Positions 37,927-46,291 of a DNA stretch of 64,000 nucleotides are shown in pieces. The notes beneath the pieces are model-generated. The model had not been told where the DNA came from, ran no database searches, and saw only the letters and a program-made list of their open reading frames with translations. The stretch's first letter is position 1. Every line of letters begins with the position of its first letter. The DNA lies in the NCBI RefSeq assembly GCF_021442025.1, contig NZ_CP090446.1, forward strand, positions 1,674,001 to 1,738,000, given 5' to 3'. Position numbers and translations under genes: made by a program. The stretch comes from Sphingobacterium sp. SRCM116780 (GTDB lineage: Bacteria; Bacteroidota; Bacteroidia; Sphingobacteriales; Sphingobacteriaceae).

Positions 37927-38334
37927 ATGTTAGTTATGACAAAAATCATGAAATTAGGGAAATTGTTTGGATTGATGGCGATTTTCTTCACTGTATTAAC
38001 AACCTTTTCAGCATGTAGCAAAGATGATGATCCTGCGGATAATGATTTTTTTATTGGGAATTATAAAGGTTCTGTCGGTTACAGAGACGGGTCAACAACA
38101 ATTAACGAAAATTCAGATGGAACTGTCGAAGTTGTTAAAGTAGGAAACAGTTACAATTTTATCTTCAATAAAAGCATTCCAAAATTAACAGGAGTGAAAT
38201 TTGAGAAAAAAGGAGATCATGTTCTTGTTAATGCAGATGAAACGTCCACCAATTATATTAGAATTGACAATAATTCGTTAACGATATTATATGTAAAAGA
38301 TAATAAAACTTGGACGGCAAATTGTACCCGTTAA
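37927..38334 (+). CDS. Small lipoprotein of unknown family
   Basis: A 135-residue protein with a signal (LFGLMAIFFTVLTTFSACSKDDDPADN; lipobox Cys about residue 30 from ATG 37927). Starts at 37936 or 37945 are also possible. The mature part is a small beta-rich domain (NFFIGNYKGSVGYRDG..., VEVVKVGNSYNFIFNKS) like the short lipocalin/calycin-like exported proteins of Bacteroidota, but no family is confidently recognised. Upstream interval 37808-37926 is AT-rich and holds no other feature. Its 3' end meets the amt terminator. Confidence 0.65.
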   Translation: MLVMTKIMKLGKLFGLMAIFFTVLTTFSACSKDDDPADNDFFIGNYKGSVGYRDGSTTINENSDGTVEVVKVGNSYNFIFNKSIPKLTGVKFEKKGDHVLVNADETSTNYIRIDNNSLTILYVKDNKTWTANCTR

Positions 38335-38335
38335 A

Positions 38336-38373
38336 TCAAAAAAGCTCACGCCATCGGGAGATGGCGCGAGCTC
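38336..38373 (-). terminator. Terminator of the ammonium transporter gene
   Basis: AGCTCGCGCCATC / GATGGCGTGAGCT read on the - strand followed by TTTTTT; the odd pair is G-U on the - strand but A-C on the + strand, so it fits the leftward amt transcript. The small lipoprotein gene converges on it. Confidence 0.75.
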
Positions 38374-38402
38374 ATAATCTAGGGAATTTGAAAGGGAAAT
38401 CT

Positions 38403-39713
38403 TTATAACTTCTCCGCATGTTGCGAAATATCCATACCTATCAACTCCTCTTCTTCAGAAGCCCGAAGAGGTGAAATAAGATCTGTTACTTTCAACAATA
38501 GGAAGGAAACAATCAAAATATAAGCAGCTGAAGCAAACAACCCAAGCATGTGCGCTTGAAACAAAGCTGTTTCTCCATAAAAAAGGCCATTATCCTTAAC
38601 AGCGGGATTTATCTGTTTATGTGCAAACACACCTGTCAAAATCATTCCTACGATCCCACCAACACCATGACAAGGAAAAACATCTAAGGTATCATCAACT
38701 TTAGATCTCGTTCTCCAATCTACTACAAGACGACTGATAATAGCTGCAACGGCACCTATAACTAAAGAGTGAGCAACCGTCACAAAACCTGCAGCAGGTG
38801 TAATAGCAACTAAGCCAACAACCAAACCTATACAAGTACCCATTGCCGATGGCTTGGCACCTCGAAGCGCATCAAAGAATATCCATGTTAATGCTGCTGC
38901 TGCAGAAGCGGTCATTGTCGTTGATAAAGCTGTAGATGCCAGGCTAGATGCCGAAAATGCTGATCCTGCATTGAAGCCAAACCATCCAAACCAAAGCATA
39001 CCCGTTCCTAATAATACGTAGGTAACACGAGCAGGTGTATGATGACCAGTCTCTTTTCCTTGTTTAAGGTATATAGCAGAGGCTAACGCTGTAAGACCTG
39101 CTGACATATGAACAACAGTACCTCCAGCAAAATCCAATACACCCATTTTAAATAATACACCATCAGGATGCCAGGTCGCATGTGCTAGCGGTGCATATAT
39201 AAAAACAAAAAATAAACAAATGAATAAAATATAAGATGTGAAACGTATCCGTTCAGCAAATGCACCTGTAATTAACGCTGGAGTAATAATAGCAAACTTC
39301 AATTGAAACATAGCAAATAAAGCAAAAGGAATAGTAGGTGCTCCTACCCAAGGTTTTCCATCAATGACACCATTAAACATAAAATAGGTTAAGGGGTTAC
39401 CGATAATCCCCCCTACAGTATCTCCAAATACCAAACTAAAACCAAAGACTACCCAAATAACACTAACGATCGCCATGCAGATGAAACTTTGCAGCATTGT
39501 CGAGATAACATTCTTTTTTCTGACCATTCCTCCATAAAAATATGCTAATCCTGGAGTCATAATTAATACTAATGCTGTTGAAGTTAACATCCATGCAATA
39601 TCTGCTGCATTATATACAAAATGATGATTATTTTTAGGCAAAGAGGGCAAAAACAAAGCTAACAGTACAATTATTAGCATAAAATAAAACGGAACAGCAG
39701 ATTTTTTAATCAT
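38403..39713 (-). CDS. amt: Ammonium transporter (Amt family)
   Basis: A 436-residue channel-like membrane protein with eleven or so hydrophobic helices. Family marks: MTPGLAYFYGGMVRKKN, the FAGGTVVHMSAG region with one of the pore histidines, and PCHGVGGIVGMILTG with the second. It transports ammonium/ammonia across the inner membrane. Unlike many amt genes, no PII (glnB/glnK) gene is adjacent on either side. A typical N-terminal signal-like helix starts the protein. The 208-nt region upstream (39714-39921) is almost wholly A/T, with no gene. Confidence 0.92.
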   Translation of the reverse strand: MIKKSAVPFYFMLIIVLLALFLPSLPKNNHHFVYNAADIAWMLTSTALVLIMTPGLAYFYGGMVRKKNVISTMLQSFICMAIVSVIWVVFGFSLVFGDTVGGIIGNPLTYFMFNGVIDGKPWVGAPTIPFALFAMFQLKFAIITPALITGAFAERIRFTSYILFICLFFVFIYAPLAHATWHPDGVLFKMGVLDFAGGTVVHMSAGLTALASAIYLKQGKETGHHTPARVTYVLLGTGMLWFGWFGFNAGSAFSASSLASTALSTTMTASAAAALTWIFFDALRGAKPSAMGTCIGLVVGLVAITPAAGFVTVAHSLVIGAVAAIISRLVVDWRTRSKVDDTLDVFPCHGVGGIVGMILTGVFAHKQINPAVKDNGLFYGETALFQAHMLGLFASAAYILIVSFLLLKVTDLISPLRASEEEELIGMDISQHAEKL

Positions 39714-39865
39714 TTTTAATAATTACTTTTATTTTTTATCAAAATAAACGAAAAAATATATAAAAAACAATATTTATTTAAAATAATAAACCAAAAAATA
39801 CATTTTTTATAAAAAAACAGATTAAAATAACCTTTAAACCAGATAAAATAAAATATATAGACACA

Positions 39866-39900
39866 AAAAAAAGGTGAATTTTATAAAATCCACCTTTTTA
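39866..39900 (-). terminator. Terminator of trxA
   Basis: AAAAGGTG...CACCTTTT with additional AT pairs in the stem, a T-run on the - strand, 22 nt after the trxA stop. Confidence 0.65.
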
Positions 39901-39921
39901 AATACAATTTTATTAGAAAAA

Positions 39922-40239
39922 CTACAATTGTTTCTCTAATTTTTCATTTAATACTGATTTTGGAACAGCACCGATTTGTTTATCTACAATTTCTCCATTT
40001 TTGAAGAATAACAATGCTGGAATATTACGAATTCCAAAACGAACAGATATTTCAGGGTTTTCATCCACGTTTACTTTCCCAATTACTGCCTTATCGCCAT
40101 AATCTTTAGCCAATTCTTCAACAATTGGACCAACCATACGGCATGGACCACACCATTCTGCCCAAAAATCAACCAAAACGGGTTTATCTGCTTTTAATAC
40201 AAGTTCTTCGAAGTTGCTATCTGTAATTTCTAAAGCCAT
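39922..40239 (-). CDS. trxA: Thioredoxin
   Basis: A 105-residue cytoplasmic thioredoxin with the redox site WCGPC (Cys30, Cys33), the buried Asp in VLVDFWAEW and the cis-proline loop RNIPALLFFKNGE. It reduces disulfides with electrons from thioredoxin reductase. Length and sequence are classical. It is monocistronic, read leftwards after dnaE, with its own terminator. Upstream, CAAATATA on the + strand (40300-40307) gives TATATTTG on the - strand, a plausible -7 element, without a good -33. Confidence 0.95.
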   Translation of the reverse strand: MALEITDSNFEELVLKADKPVLVDFWAEWCGPCRMVGPIVEELAKDYGDKAVIGKVNVDENPEISVRFGIRNIPALLFFKNGEIVDKQIGAVPKSVLNEKLEKQL

Positions 40240-40352
40240 ATTCTTATTTTTTTTAACCGAAGTTATATGATTAAATATTATTTACTCTTTATATAACAAC
40301 AAATATAATAAAGATGTCCGTAATATAAGTGTAATAATTAAAGAGTAAAAGT

Positions 40353-43300
40353 CTAGTTTAATCTGTAATTTACGCCCTCAAACCTTTCTATTGCATCTAA
40401 AAACTCGTTTGTTAGGTGAATGCGCGTTTGCTTTGCAGGCATTTCAACTGAAATTTCATCTTGTGGATCCCAAATTTTGAAACGCAGTTGACAATTAGGC
40501 ACTACACCTTCGATCAGATTATCGTCCAACACTTGTTTCATCTCTTCCAAAAAAGTATTATTTAAGGCGGGCAACGAAATATTAATGGTGAAAATCTTTG
40601 CCATTTTTTCTCGTAAATCGGATAGTAATTGGATTCCCTTAATTTCAAAGCCCCAATTTCCTACCTGTTTAAATCTTTCTTGTACCAGGCCACGAATTTG
40701 AACAAAATAACCTTCCTCCAAGTATCCCTTAAATTTGACATAATCTTCACCGAAAACCATGATCTCGTAAGAATCAGAATAATCTTCAATTATGAATGAT
40801 CCAAATGGTTTACCCGATTTGGCTATACGATGATTTGCTACAGCAATTATACCACCAACCACCACTTCCTTATTTTTTATTCGATTAAAGTCCAATAGCA
40901 CTTCTTCCTCTACTTCAGAAGCTTTTACTTTATTTATGAGCTGCAAGTCACTCACTTTATTCTGGCAAAAGTGTTTGATCTCAAACTTATAATTATCTAA
41001 AGGATGACTTGTAAGATAGATACCTATTACTTCTTTCTCATATTTTAATTTTTCGATTAATCCCCAAGGTGAGCAGGAAGTTAAAACAGGTTCAGGAAGT
41101 TCTGCAATTCCCTCTCCTCCGAATAAACTCGCTTGTGCTGAGTTTTCATTCTCTTTAAATCTTTGTGCAAATTTAATCGCTTTCTCCAATCCTGTTGAAG
41201 TATCATCTGCATGAAAATATTGGGCACGATGCGTATTTTGAAACCCATCAAATCCACCAGCATAAGCTAGACTCTCGAATGCCTTTTTGTTGGCTGCTCG
41301 TAAATCAATACGTTTTGCCAAGTCAAAGACGGATTTGTAAGGACCTGTAGCACGCGTCTGTACAATAGTATCTACCGCTCCTGCCCCCACACCTTTTACA
41401 GCACCCATGCCAAATCGAATCGCTCCACGATCATTCACCGTAAATTTATAGTGTGACTCATTCACATCTGGCGCTAATACTTCCAGCCCCATGCGCTTGC
41501 ACTCTTCCATGAAGAAGGTTACCTGCTTAATATCATTCATATTGTTAGACAGTACTGCCGCCATATATTCCGCTGGAAAATGAGCCTTCAGGTAAGCTGT
41601 TTGATAGGCTATCCACGCATAACAAGTTGAGTGCGACTTGTTAAAAGCATAACTTGCAAAAGCTTCCCAATCCGTCCATATTTTTTCTAATACTTTTGCA
41701 TTATGCCCCTTTTCTTCCGCTTGCTTAACAAACTTTGGCTTCATTTTATCCAATACAGCCTTTTGCTTTTTACCCATAGCCTTACGCAGTACATCGGCAT
41801 CACCTTTTGAAAATCCTGCCAATTTCTGAGAAAGAAGCATAACCTGCTCCTGGTAAACAGTAATACCATAGGTTTCTTTGAGGTATTCTTCACAAGCATC
41901 GAGGTCATACAGAATTGGTTCCGTACCATGCTTCCGTTTAATAAAGCTTGGAATATACTCCATCGGGCCAGGTCGGTATAAAGCATTCATCGCAATTAAA
42001 TCGGCAAAAACTGTCGGTTTCAAATCCTTCATATGCTTTTGCATACCAGGCGACTCATATTGAAATACCCCTACAGTCTCTCCTCTTTGAAATAACTCGT
42101 AAGTCAACAGGTCATCAATCGGAAACTCATCAGGATCCAACTCCAATCCATTGCTTAACTTGACGTTTTCAACAGTATCTTTAATCAGCGTCAATGTTTT
42201 CAACCCTAAGAAGTCCATCTTCAGCAAACCTGCAGATTCTACTACGGAGTTATCGAATTGTGTCACATAAAGATCTGAATCTTTGGCAAGAGAAACCGGA
42301 ACGAAATTCGTAATATCATCAGGTGTAATAATTACCCCACAGGCGTGAATACCTGTATTACGCATGGAGCCTTCAAGCACCCGAGCCTGTTTGATGGTTT
42401 CAGCCTCTAACCCTGCTCCTTCAGCAATTGAAATTAATCGATTAACAGCTTCCAATTCATCTCCACGTAAGACTTCTTTCAAAGCCTTTTCATCCATATT
42501 GAAAATCTTGGACAACTTTAAATTAGGAATCAGTTTAGCGATATCATTGGCATCCTGCAAAGGCAAGTCCAATACACGAGCGGTATCTTTAATAGATGAT
42601 TTTGCAGCCATTGTACCATATGTAATGATTTGGGCTACCTGAGAGGCGCCATATTTATCAATTACATATTGCATCACACGACCACGACCTTCATCGTCAA
42701 AATCAATATCAATATCTGGCATGGACACACGATCGGGATTTAAAAAACGCTCAAATAGTAGATCGTATTTAATCGGATCTAGATTCGTGATTCCTAGACA
42801 ATAGGCTACTGCAGAACCTGCAGCAGAACCACGTCCAGGACCAACCGAAACACCCATTTTTCGAGCTTCTGCAATAAAATCTTGTACAATCAAGAAATAT
42901 CCAGGATATCCTGTTTTTTCAATTGTCGTTAATTCGAAGTCCAGGCGCTCCATAATATCATCTGTCAACCCCTCTTTATAACGTCGCTTGGCCCCTTCTA
43001 TAGTAAGGTGTCTTAAGTATTTATTCTCCCCTCTCTTGCCTTGATCTTCCTGATCTTCAGCAACCTGAAATTCATCAGGAATATCAAATGCTGGTAATAA
43101 GACATCTCGATACAACGTAAAAATTTCGATTTTATCGACTATCTCCTGTATATTGATAATCGCATCTGGAATATCCTTAAACATTTTCTTCATCTCTTCT
43201 GCAGATTTGAAGTAATATTCCTGATTAGGTAAACCAAAACGAAAGCCACGTCCCCGCCCTTTCGGGGTACTTAGTTTTTCTCCATCTTTTACACAAAGTA

Positions 43301-44777
43301 AAATATCATGTGCATGCGCATCCGCTTTATTAATGTAGTATGTATTATTTGTTGCAATTAATTTGACATCGTGCTTTCGAGCTAAACTGACCAATGTACT
43401 GTTGACACGGTCTTCATCTTCCTGACCATGACGCATAATTTCCATATAAAAATCATCTGCAAATTGCTCTTTCCACCACAATAAAGCTTCTTCTGCTTGA
43501 TTTTCACCAATATTTAATATTTTATTTGGAACTTCTCCTTGTAGATTCCCTGATAATACAATTAAATCTTCTTTATATTTTTCTACAACTTTTCGATCGA
43601 TACGTGGCACATAATAGAAGCCTTCCGTATAGGCAACAGAAGCCATTTTTGCCAAATTATGGTAACCATTTTTATTCTTAGCAAGAAAAACGATCTGGTA
43701 ACCATTATCCTTTCTGGATTTGTCAAAATGATCATCACAAACAAAAAATTCACAGCCGACAACCGGTTTGATTATTTTTTCTGTAGGACTCTCCCCTGCA
43801 GCTTCTAACTCTTCATTTTTAGCTTTCGCCGCTTTATTATAATCACCAACTTTTGACACAAAATGAAAGGCTCCCATCATATTCCCATGATCTGTTAATG
43901 CAACAGCTGGCATTCGATGTTTTGCCGCGGTATCCACTAAACTAGCAATTGATATCGTGGATTGTAGCACTGAGAATTGAGAATGGTTATGTAAATGAGC
44001 AAATACAGCATTCTCAAAGTCATTTAATACTTCATGATCAATAATAACTCCTGCATCTCCAGTAGGTTTACTTCGTTGACGAATCTCATCTGAAGCGGCC
44101 TTTAAATTAATATGCTTTAATCCTGCAGTAGCAATTTCAGTTGGATTGTGCTCTTTGAAATTGACGAAATATCCTGTATCTGTTTGTAATTGTTGAGGAG
44201 TAAAAACCTCTCTTCTAACCAATTCTAAGAAACAACGTGTTGTTGCTTCCACATCGGCTGTTGCATTATGTGCCTCTGCAAATGGTACTCCAAAAAGATA
44301 AGAGTGAAGCTCCGTTAGATTAGGTAATTTAAATCGTCCTCCACGACCACCAGGCAATCGCAATAATTCAGCTGTAACCTCTGTACAGGTATCCAATATA
44401 GGCATTGCACTCATAGGAGAGTCGACGGCATATCGATAAAACTCACAGCCCATGATGTTTAAGTCAAACCCGATATTTTGGCCTACCACAAATTTAGCTT
44501 TTGCTAAAGCTTCGTTAAATTTGATTAATACCTCTTGAATAGGAACTCCTTGCTCTTGAGCCAATTCGGTAGATATACCATGGATTTTTTCCGAATCGTA
44601 AGGAATATTATAACCATCTGGTCTTATTAAATAATCCTCATGCTCAAGCATGTTACCCATTTCATCATGTAACTGCCAAGCTATTTGAATACATCTGGGC
44701 CAATTATCTGTATCTGTAATCGGCGCATCCCAACGTTTTGGTAATCCTGTTGTTTCCGTATCAAATATAATGTACAT
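40353..44777 (-). CDS. dnaE: DNA polymerase III alpha subunit with fused N-terminal 3'-5' exonuclease
   Basis: A 1474-residue replicative polymerase from the ATG at 44777 (MYIIFDTETTGLP); a TTG at 44819 would add 14 atypical residues. The first ~190 residues are a DnaQ-type proofreading domain: DTETTG, GQNIGFDLNIM and HNATADVEAT. After a linker comes the PHP domain (FAHLHNHSQFSVL, ALTDHGNMMG), then the polymerase core (VGPGRGSAAGS; the PDIDIDF aspartates; FNKSHSTCYA), the helix-hairpin-helix and an OB-fold (VVVGGIIAVANHRI). This exo-pol fusion is usual in Bacteroidota alpha subunits. It is monocistronic. Confidence 0.95.
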   Translation of the reverse strand: MYIIFDTETTGLPKRWDAPITDTDNWPRCIQIAWQLHDEMGNMLEHEDYLIRPDGYNIPYDSEKIHGISTELAQEQGVPIQEVLIKFNEALAKAKFVVGQNIGFDLNIMGCEFYRYAVDSPMSAMPILDTCTEVTAELLRLPGGRGGRFKLPNLTELHSYLFGVPFAEAHNATADVEATTRCFLELVRREVFTPQQLQTDTGYFVNFKEHNPTEIATAGLKHINLKAASDEIRQRSKPTGDAGVIIDHEVLNDFENAVFAHLHNHSQFSVLQSTISIASLVDTAAKHRMPAVALTDHGNMMGAFHFVSKVGDYNKAAKAKNEELEAAGESPTEKIIKPVVGCEFFVCDDHFDKSRKDNGYQIVFLAKNKNGYHNLAKMASVAYTEGFYYVPRIDRKVVEKYKEDLIVLSGNLQGEVPNKILNIGENQAEEALLWWKEQFADDFYMEIMRHGQEDEDRVNSTLVSLARKHDVKLIATNNTYYINKADAHAHDILLCVKDGEKLSTPKGRGRGFRFGLPNQEYYFKSAEEMKKMFKDIPDAIINIQEIVDKIEIFTLYRDVLLPAFDIPDEFQVAEDQEDQGKRGENKYLRHLTIEGAKRRYKEGLTDDIMERLDFELTTIEKTGYPGYFLIVQDFIAEARKMGVSVGPGRGSAAGSAVAYCLGITNLDPIKYDLLFERFLNPDRVSMPDIDIDFDDEGRGRVMQYVIDKYGASQVAQIITYGTMAAKSSIKDTARVLDLPLQDANDIAKLIPNLKLSKIFNMDEKALKEVLRGDELEAVNRLISIAEGAGLEAETIKQARVLEGSMRNTGIHACGVIITPDDITNFVPVSLAKDSDLYVTQFDNSVVESAGLLKMDFLGLKTLTLIKDTVENVKLSNGLELDPDEFPIDDLLTYELFQRGETVGVFQYESPGMQKHMKDLKPTVFADLIAMNALYRPGPMEYIPSFIKRKHGTEPILYDLDACEEYLKETYGITVYQEQVMLLSQKLAGFSKGDADVLRKAMGKKQKAVLDKMKPKFVKQAEEKGHNAKVLEKIWTDWEAFASYAFNKSHSTCYAWIAYQTAYLKAHFPAEYMAAVLSNNMNDIKQVTFFMEECKRMGLEVLAPDVNESHYKFTVNDRGAIRFGMGAVKGVGAGAVDTIVQTRATGPYKSVFDLAKRIDLRAANKKAFESLAYAGGFDGFQNTHRAQYFHADDTSTGLEKAIKFAQRFKENENSAQASLFGGEGIAELPEPVLTSCSPWGLIEKLKYEKEVIGIYLTSHPLDNYKFEIKHFCQNKVSDLQLINKVKASEVEEEVLLDFNRIKNKEVVVGGIIAVANHRIAKSGKPFGSFIIEDYSDSYEIMVFGEDYVKFKGYLEEGYFVQIRGLVQERFKQVGNWGFEIKGIQLLSDLREKMAKIFTINISLPALNNTFLEEMKQVLDDNLIEGVVPNCQLRFKIWDPQDEISVEMPAKQTRIHLTNEFLDAIERFEGVNYRLN

Positions 44778-45076
44778 ACTTCTTCCTTTATCTTTTTCTA
44801 AACAGCTAATTTTGAGCAATTAAACTCTCATAAAATATTCTTTAATTGAACATCTTACAAGTCTACTAATTTACAAAATTATTCATCACAAAAATGGAGA
44901 AATAAGTAATTTTACAAAGAAACATGAACTGTTTCCGTACACATAGCAACAGCAAAAAATAATTTCCATAGGCCCTGTGATCTATCCGTTCAAATACCTT
45001 GTTTCGGAAAGTCCAGATCTTTCATATAGTCATTATTCCAGCTAGTAAATATGTTGATAATCGTAATCATAAAAAT

Positions 45077-45106
45077 ACCCCCAAAAAGCATTTAACTTTT
45101 GGGGGT
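45077..45106 (-). terminator. Terminator of the OmpA-like gene
   Basis: ACCCCCAAAA...TTTTGGGGGT with a loop of about 10 nt, followed on the - strand by ATTTTTAT. It lies 28 nt after the OmpA-like stop. The rest of the 356-nt gap 44778-45133 is AT-rich and shows only a 26-codon frame (44990-45070, - strand) that I do not consider a supported gene. Confidence 0.8.
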
Positions 45107-45133
45107 CTATAGTATCAAAGTCCTTTTAAAACT

Positions 45134-45655
45134 CTATTTTGAATTTAAAATAATCACTTCTACTCGTCTATTTTTTTGACGGCCTTCAGGTGTCTTATTA
45201 TTTGCTACAGGTTTTGTTTGTCCAATACCTTTTGCTAAAATTCTAGCATCATCAATACCAGCATCGGTCAAAAACTTCTTTACTGAGTTTGCTCTCTTCT
45301 CCGCTAACCATTGGTTATAGACTTCAGTACCTGTTGCATCCGTATGTCCGTCAACACGAATCTTCTTTTTATTTTCTTTCAAAAGTTTTGCTACTTTACT
45401 TAATTCCAATTTCGCTTTATCTGATAAATAGGAAGAATTTGTAGGAAACAATAAATCAGATGAAATTGTAAATTTAATGCCTTCGTCTGTACGTGTGGCA
45501 TTCTCGAAATCTCGTTTAACATCTTTCAAACCATCATCTGTTCCATCAACACTTACTACAGCTCCCGGGTTAACGATAACAGCCTGTTGCTTGCATGAGA
45601 ACAACGAAAACGAACAAATTAAAGCAATGGTTATAATATTTAAATTTTTAATCAT
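45134..45655 (-). CDS. OmpA-family lipoprotein
   Basis: A 173-residue envelope protein. The lipobox is LICSFSLFSCKQQ (Cys21), then a short linker and a C-terminal OmpA/MotB peptidoglycan-binding domain (LFPTNSSYLSDKAKLELSKV, VDGHTDATGTEVYNQWLAEKRANSVKKFL, GIGQTKPVANNKTPEGRQKNRRVEV). It probably ties the outer membrane to peptidoglycan, like Pal. Unlike Pal of the Tol-Pal operon, no tolB is nearby. Monocistronic with its own terminator. Confidence 0.9.
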   Translation of the reverse strand: MIKNLNIITIALICSFSLFSCKQQAVIVNPGAVVSVDGTDDGLKDVKRDFENATRTDEGIKFTISSDLLFPTNSSYLSDKAKLELSKVAKLLKENKKKIRVDGHTDATGTEVYNQWLAEKRANSVKKFLTDAGIDDARILAKGIGQTKPVANNKTPEGRQKNRRVEVIILNSK

Positions 45656-45772
45656 CGATTGTTTAGATTTTTATGAAAACAAAAAAGTATCCGTAAAGAT
45701 ATAAAAAAAAGTGAAGTCTTGAAAAGTCACCAACTCATTCCTATCACTAAAAATAATAACATATACCTATTA

Positions 45773-46263
45773 ACCCGTTGGACTAACAGGGAATAATCAT
45801 ATCTTCCGCTCACTCCATAACATCTTCCTGACCACAAACTGTTCTACTATCCATCGCAGGCAATGATGGGGATTAACTGGAGACCAAATTAGGACCAATT
45901 CCTACCTGTGAGCACAGTGAGAGCACGGTGCGTGCACCGTGAGTCCACCTTTTACTGTACTCACACGGCGTTCACACCCTACTGGCAAGGTACTCACAGT
46001 CCAGAGTTGGTCTCAATTTGGTTTTAATTTGATCCCTGGGACACCTATAACCGTTTGTCGAGGTTTAGATGTTCATCCAGAACACTTCCTCTATGCTCAA
46101 ATAAAAGCGAAATCAGCCGAAAAGGTGGAAAATCGATACTATTATAATAACCTGTTGGGTGTAATGATTTGAAGTAAAAATGAATGACCCCGAAGCAGAG
46201 CAATCGGGGTATTATTTGAATAAACAATATTAAAATTAAACAATTTAATTACACCCAACGGGT
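45773..46263. repeat. Possible MITE-like repeat with matching ends, non-coding
   Basis: The region between the OmpA-like gene and the glucoamylase-like gene (45656-46291) has no convincing gene. It contains ACCCGTTGG (45773-45781) and its inverted partner CCAACGGGT (46255-46263), and a longer near-perfect inner inverted repeat (46151-46165 with 46248-46262). Several internal palindromes are present, including CACGGTGC-GT-GCACCGTG (45924-45941), and many GTGAG/CTCAC half-sites. A hairpin ACCCCGA/TCGGGGT is at 46187-46210. The density of inverted repeats suggests a non-autonomous mobile or interspersed repeat; unproven. Confidence 0.35.
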
Positions 46264-46291
46264 ATAGCTATTATTCTGTGGGCACAGATAG

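Noticed and set aside
44990..45070. A 26-codon frame (-) downstream of the OmpA-like terminator
   Set aside because: Too short, no conserved features, could easily arise by chance in AT-rich DNA.
45939..46172. A 77-residue frame (+) in the OmpA/glucoamylase gap
   Set aside because: Lies inside dense inverted repeats, atypical composition, no homology or start context.
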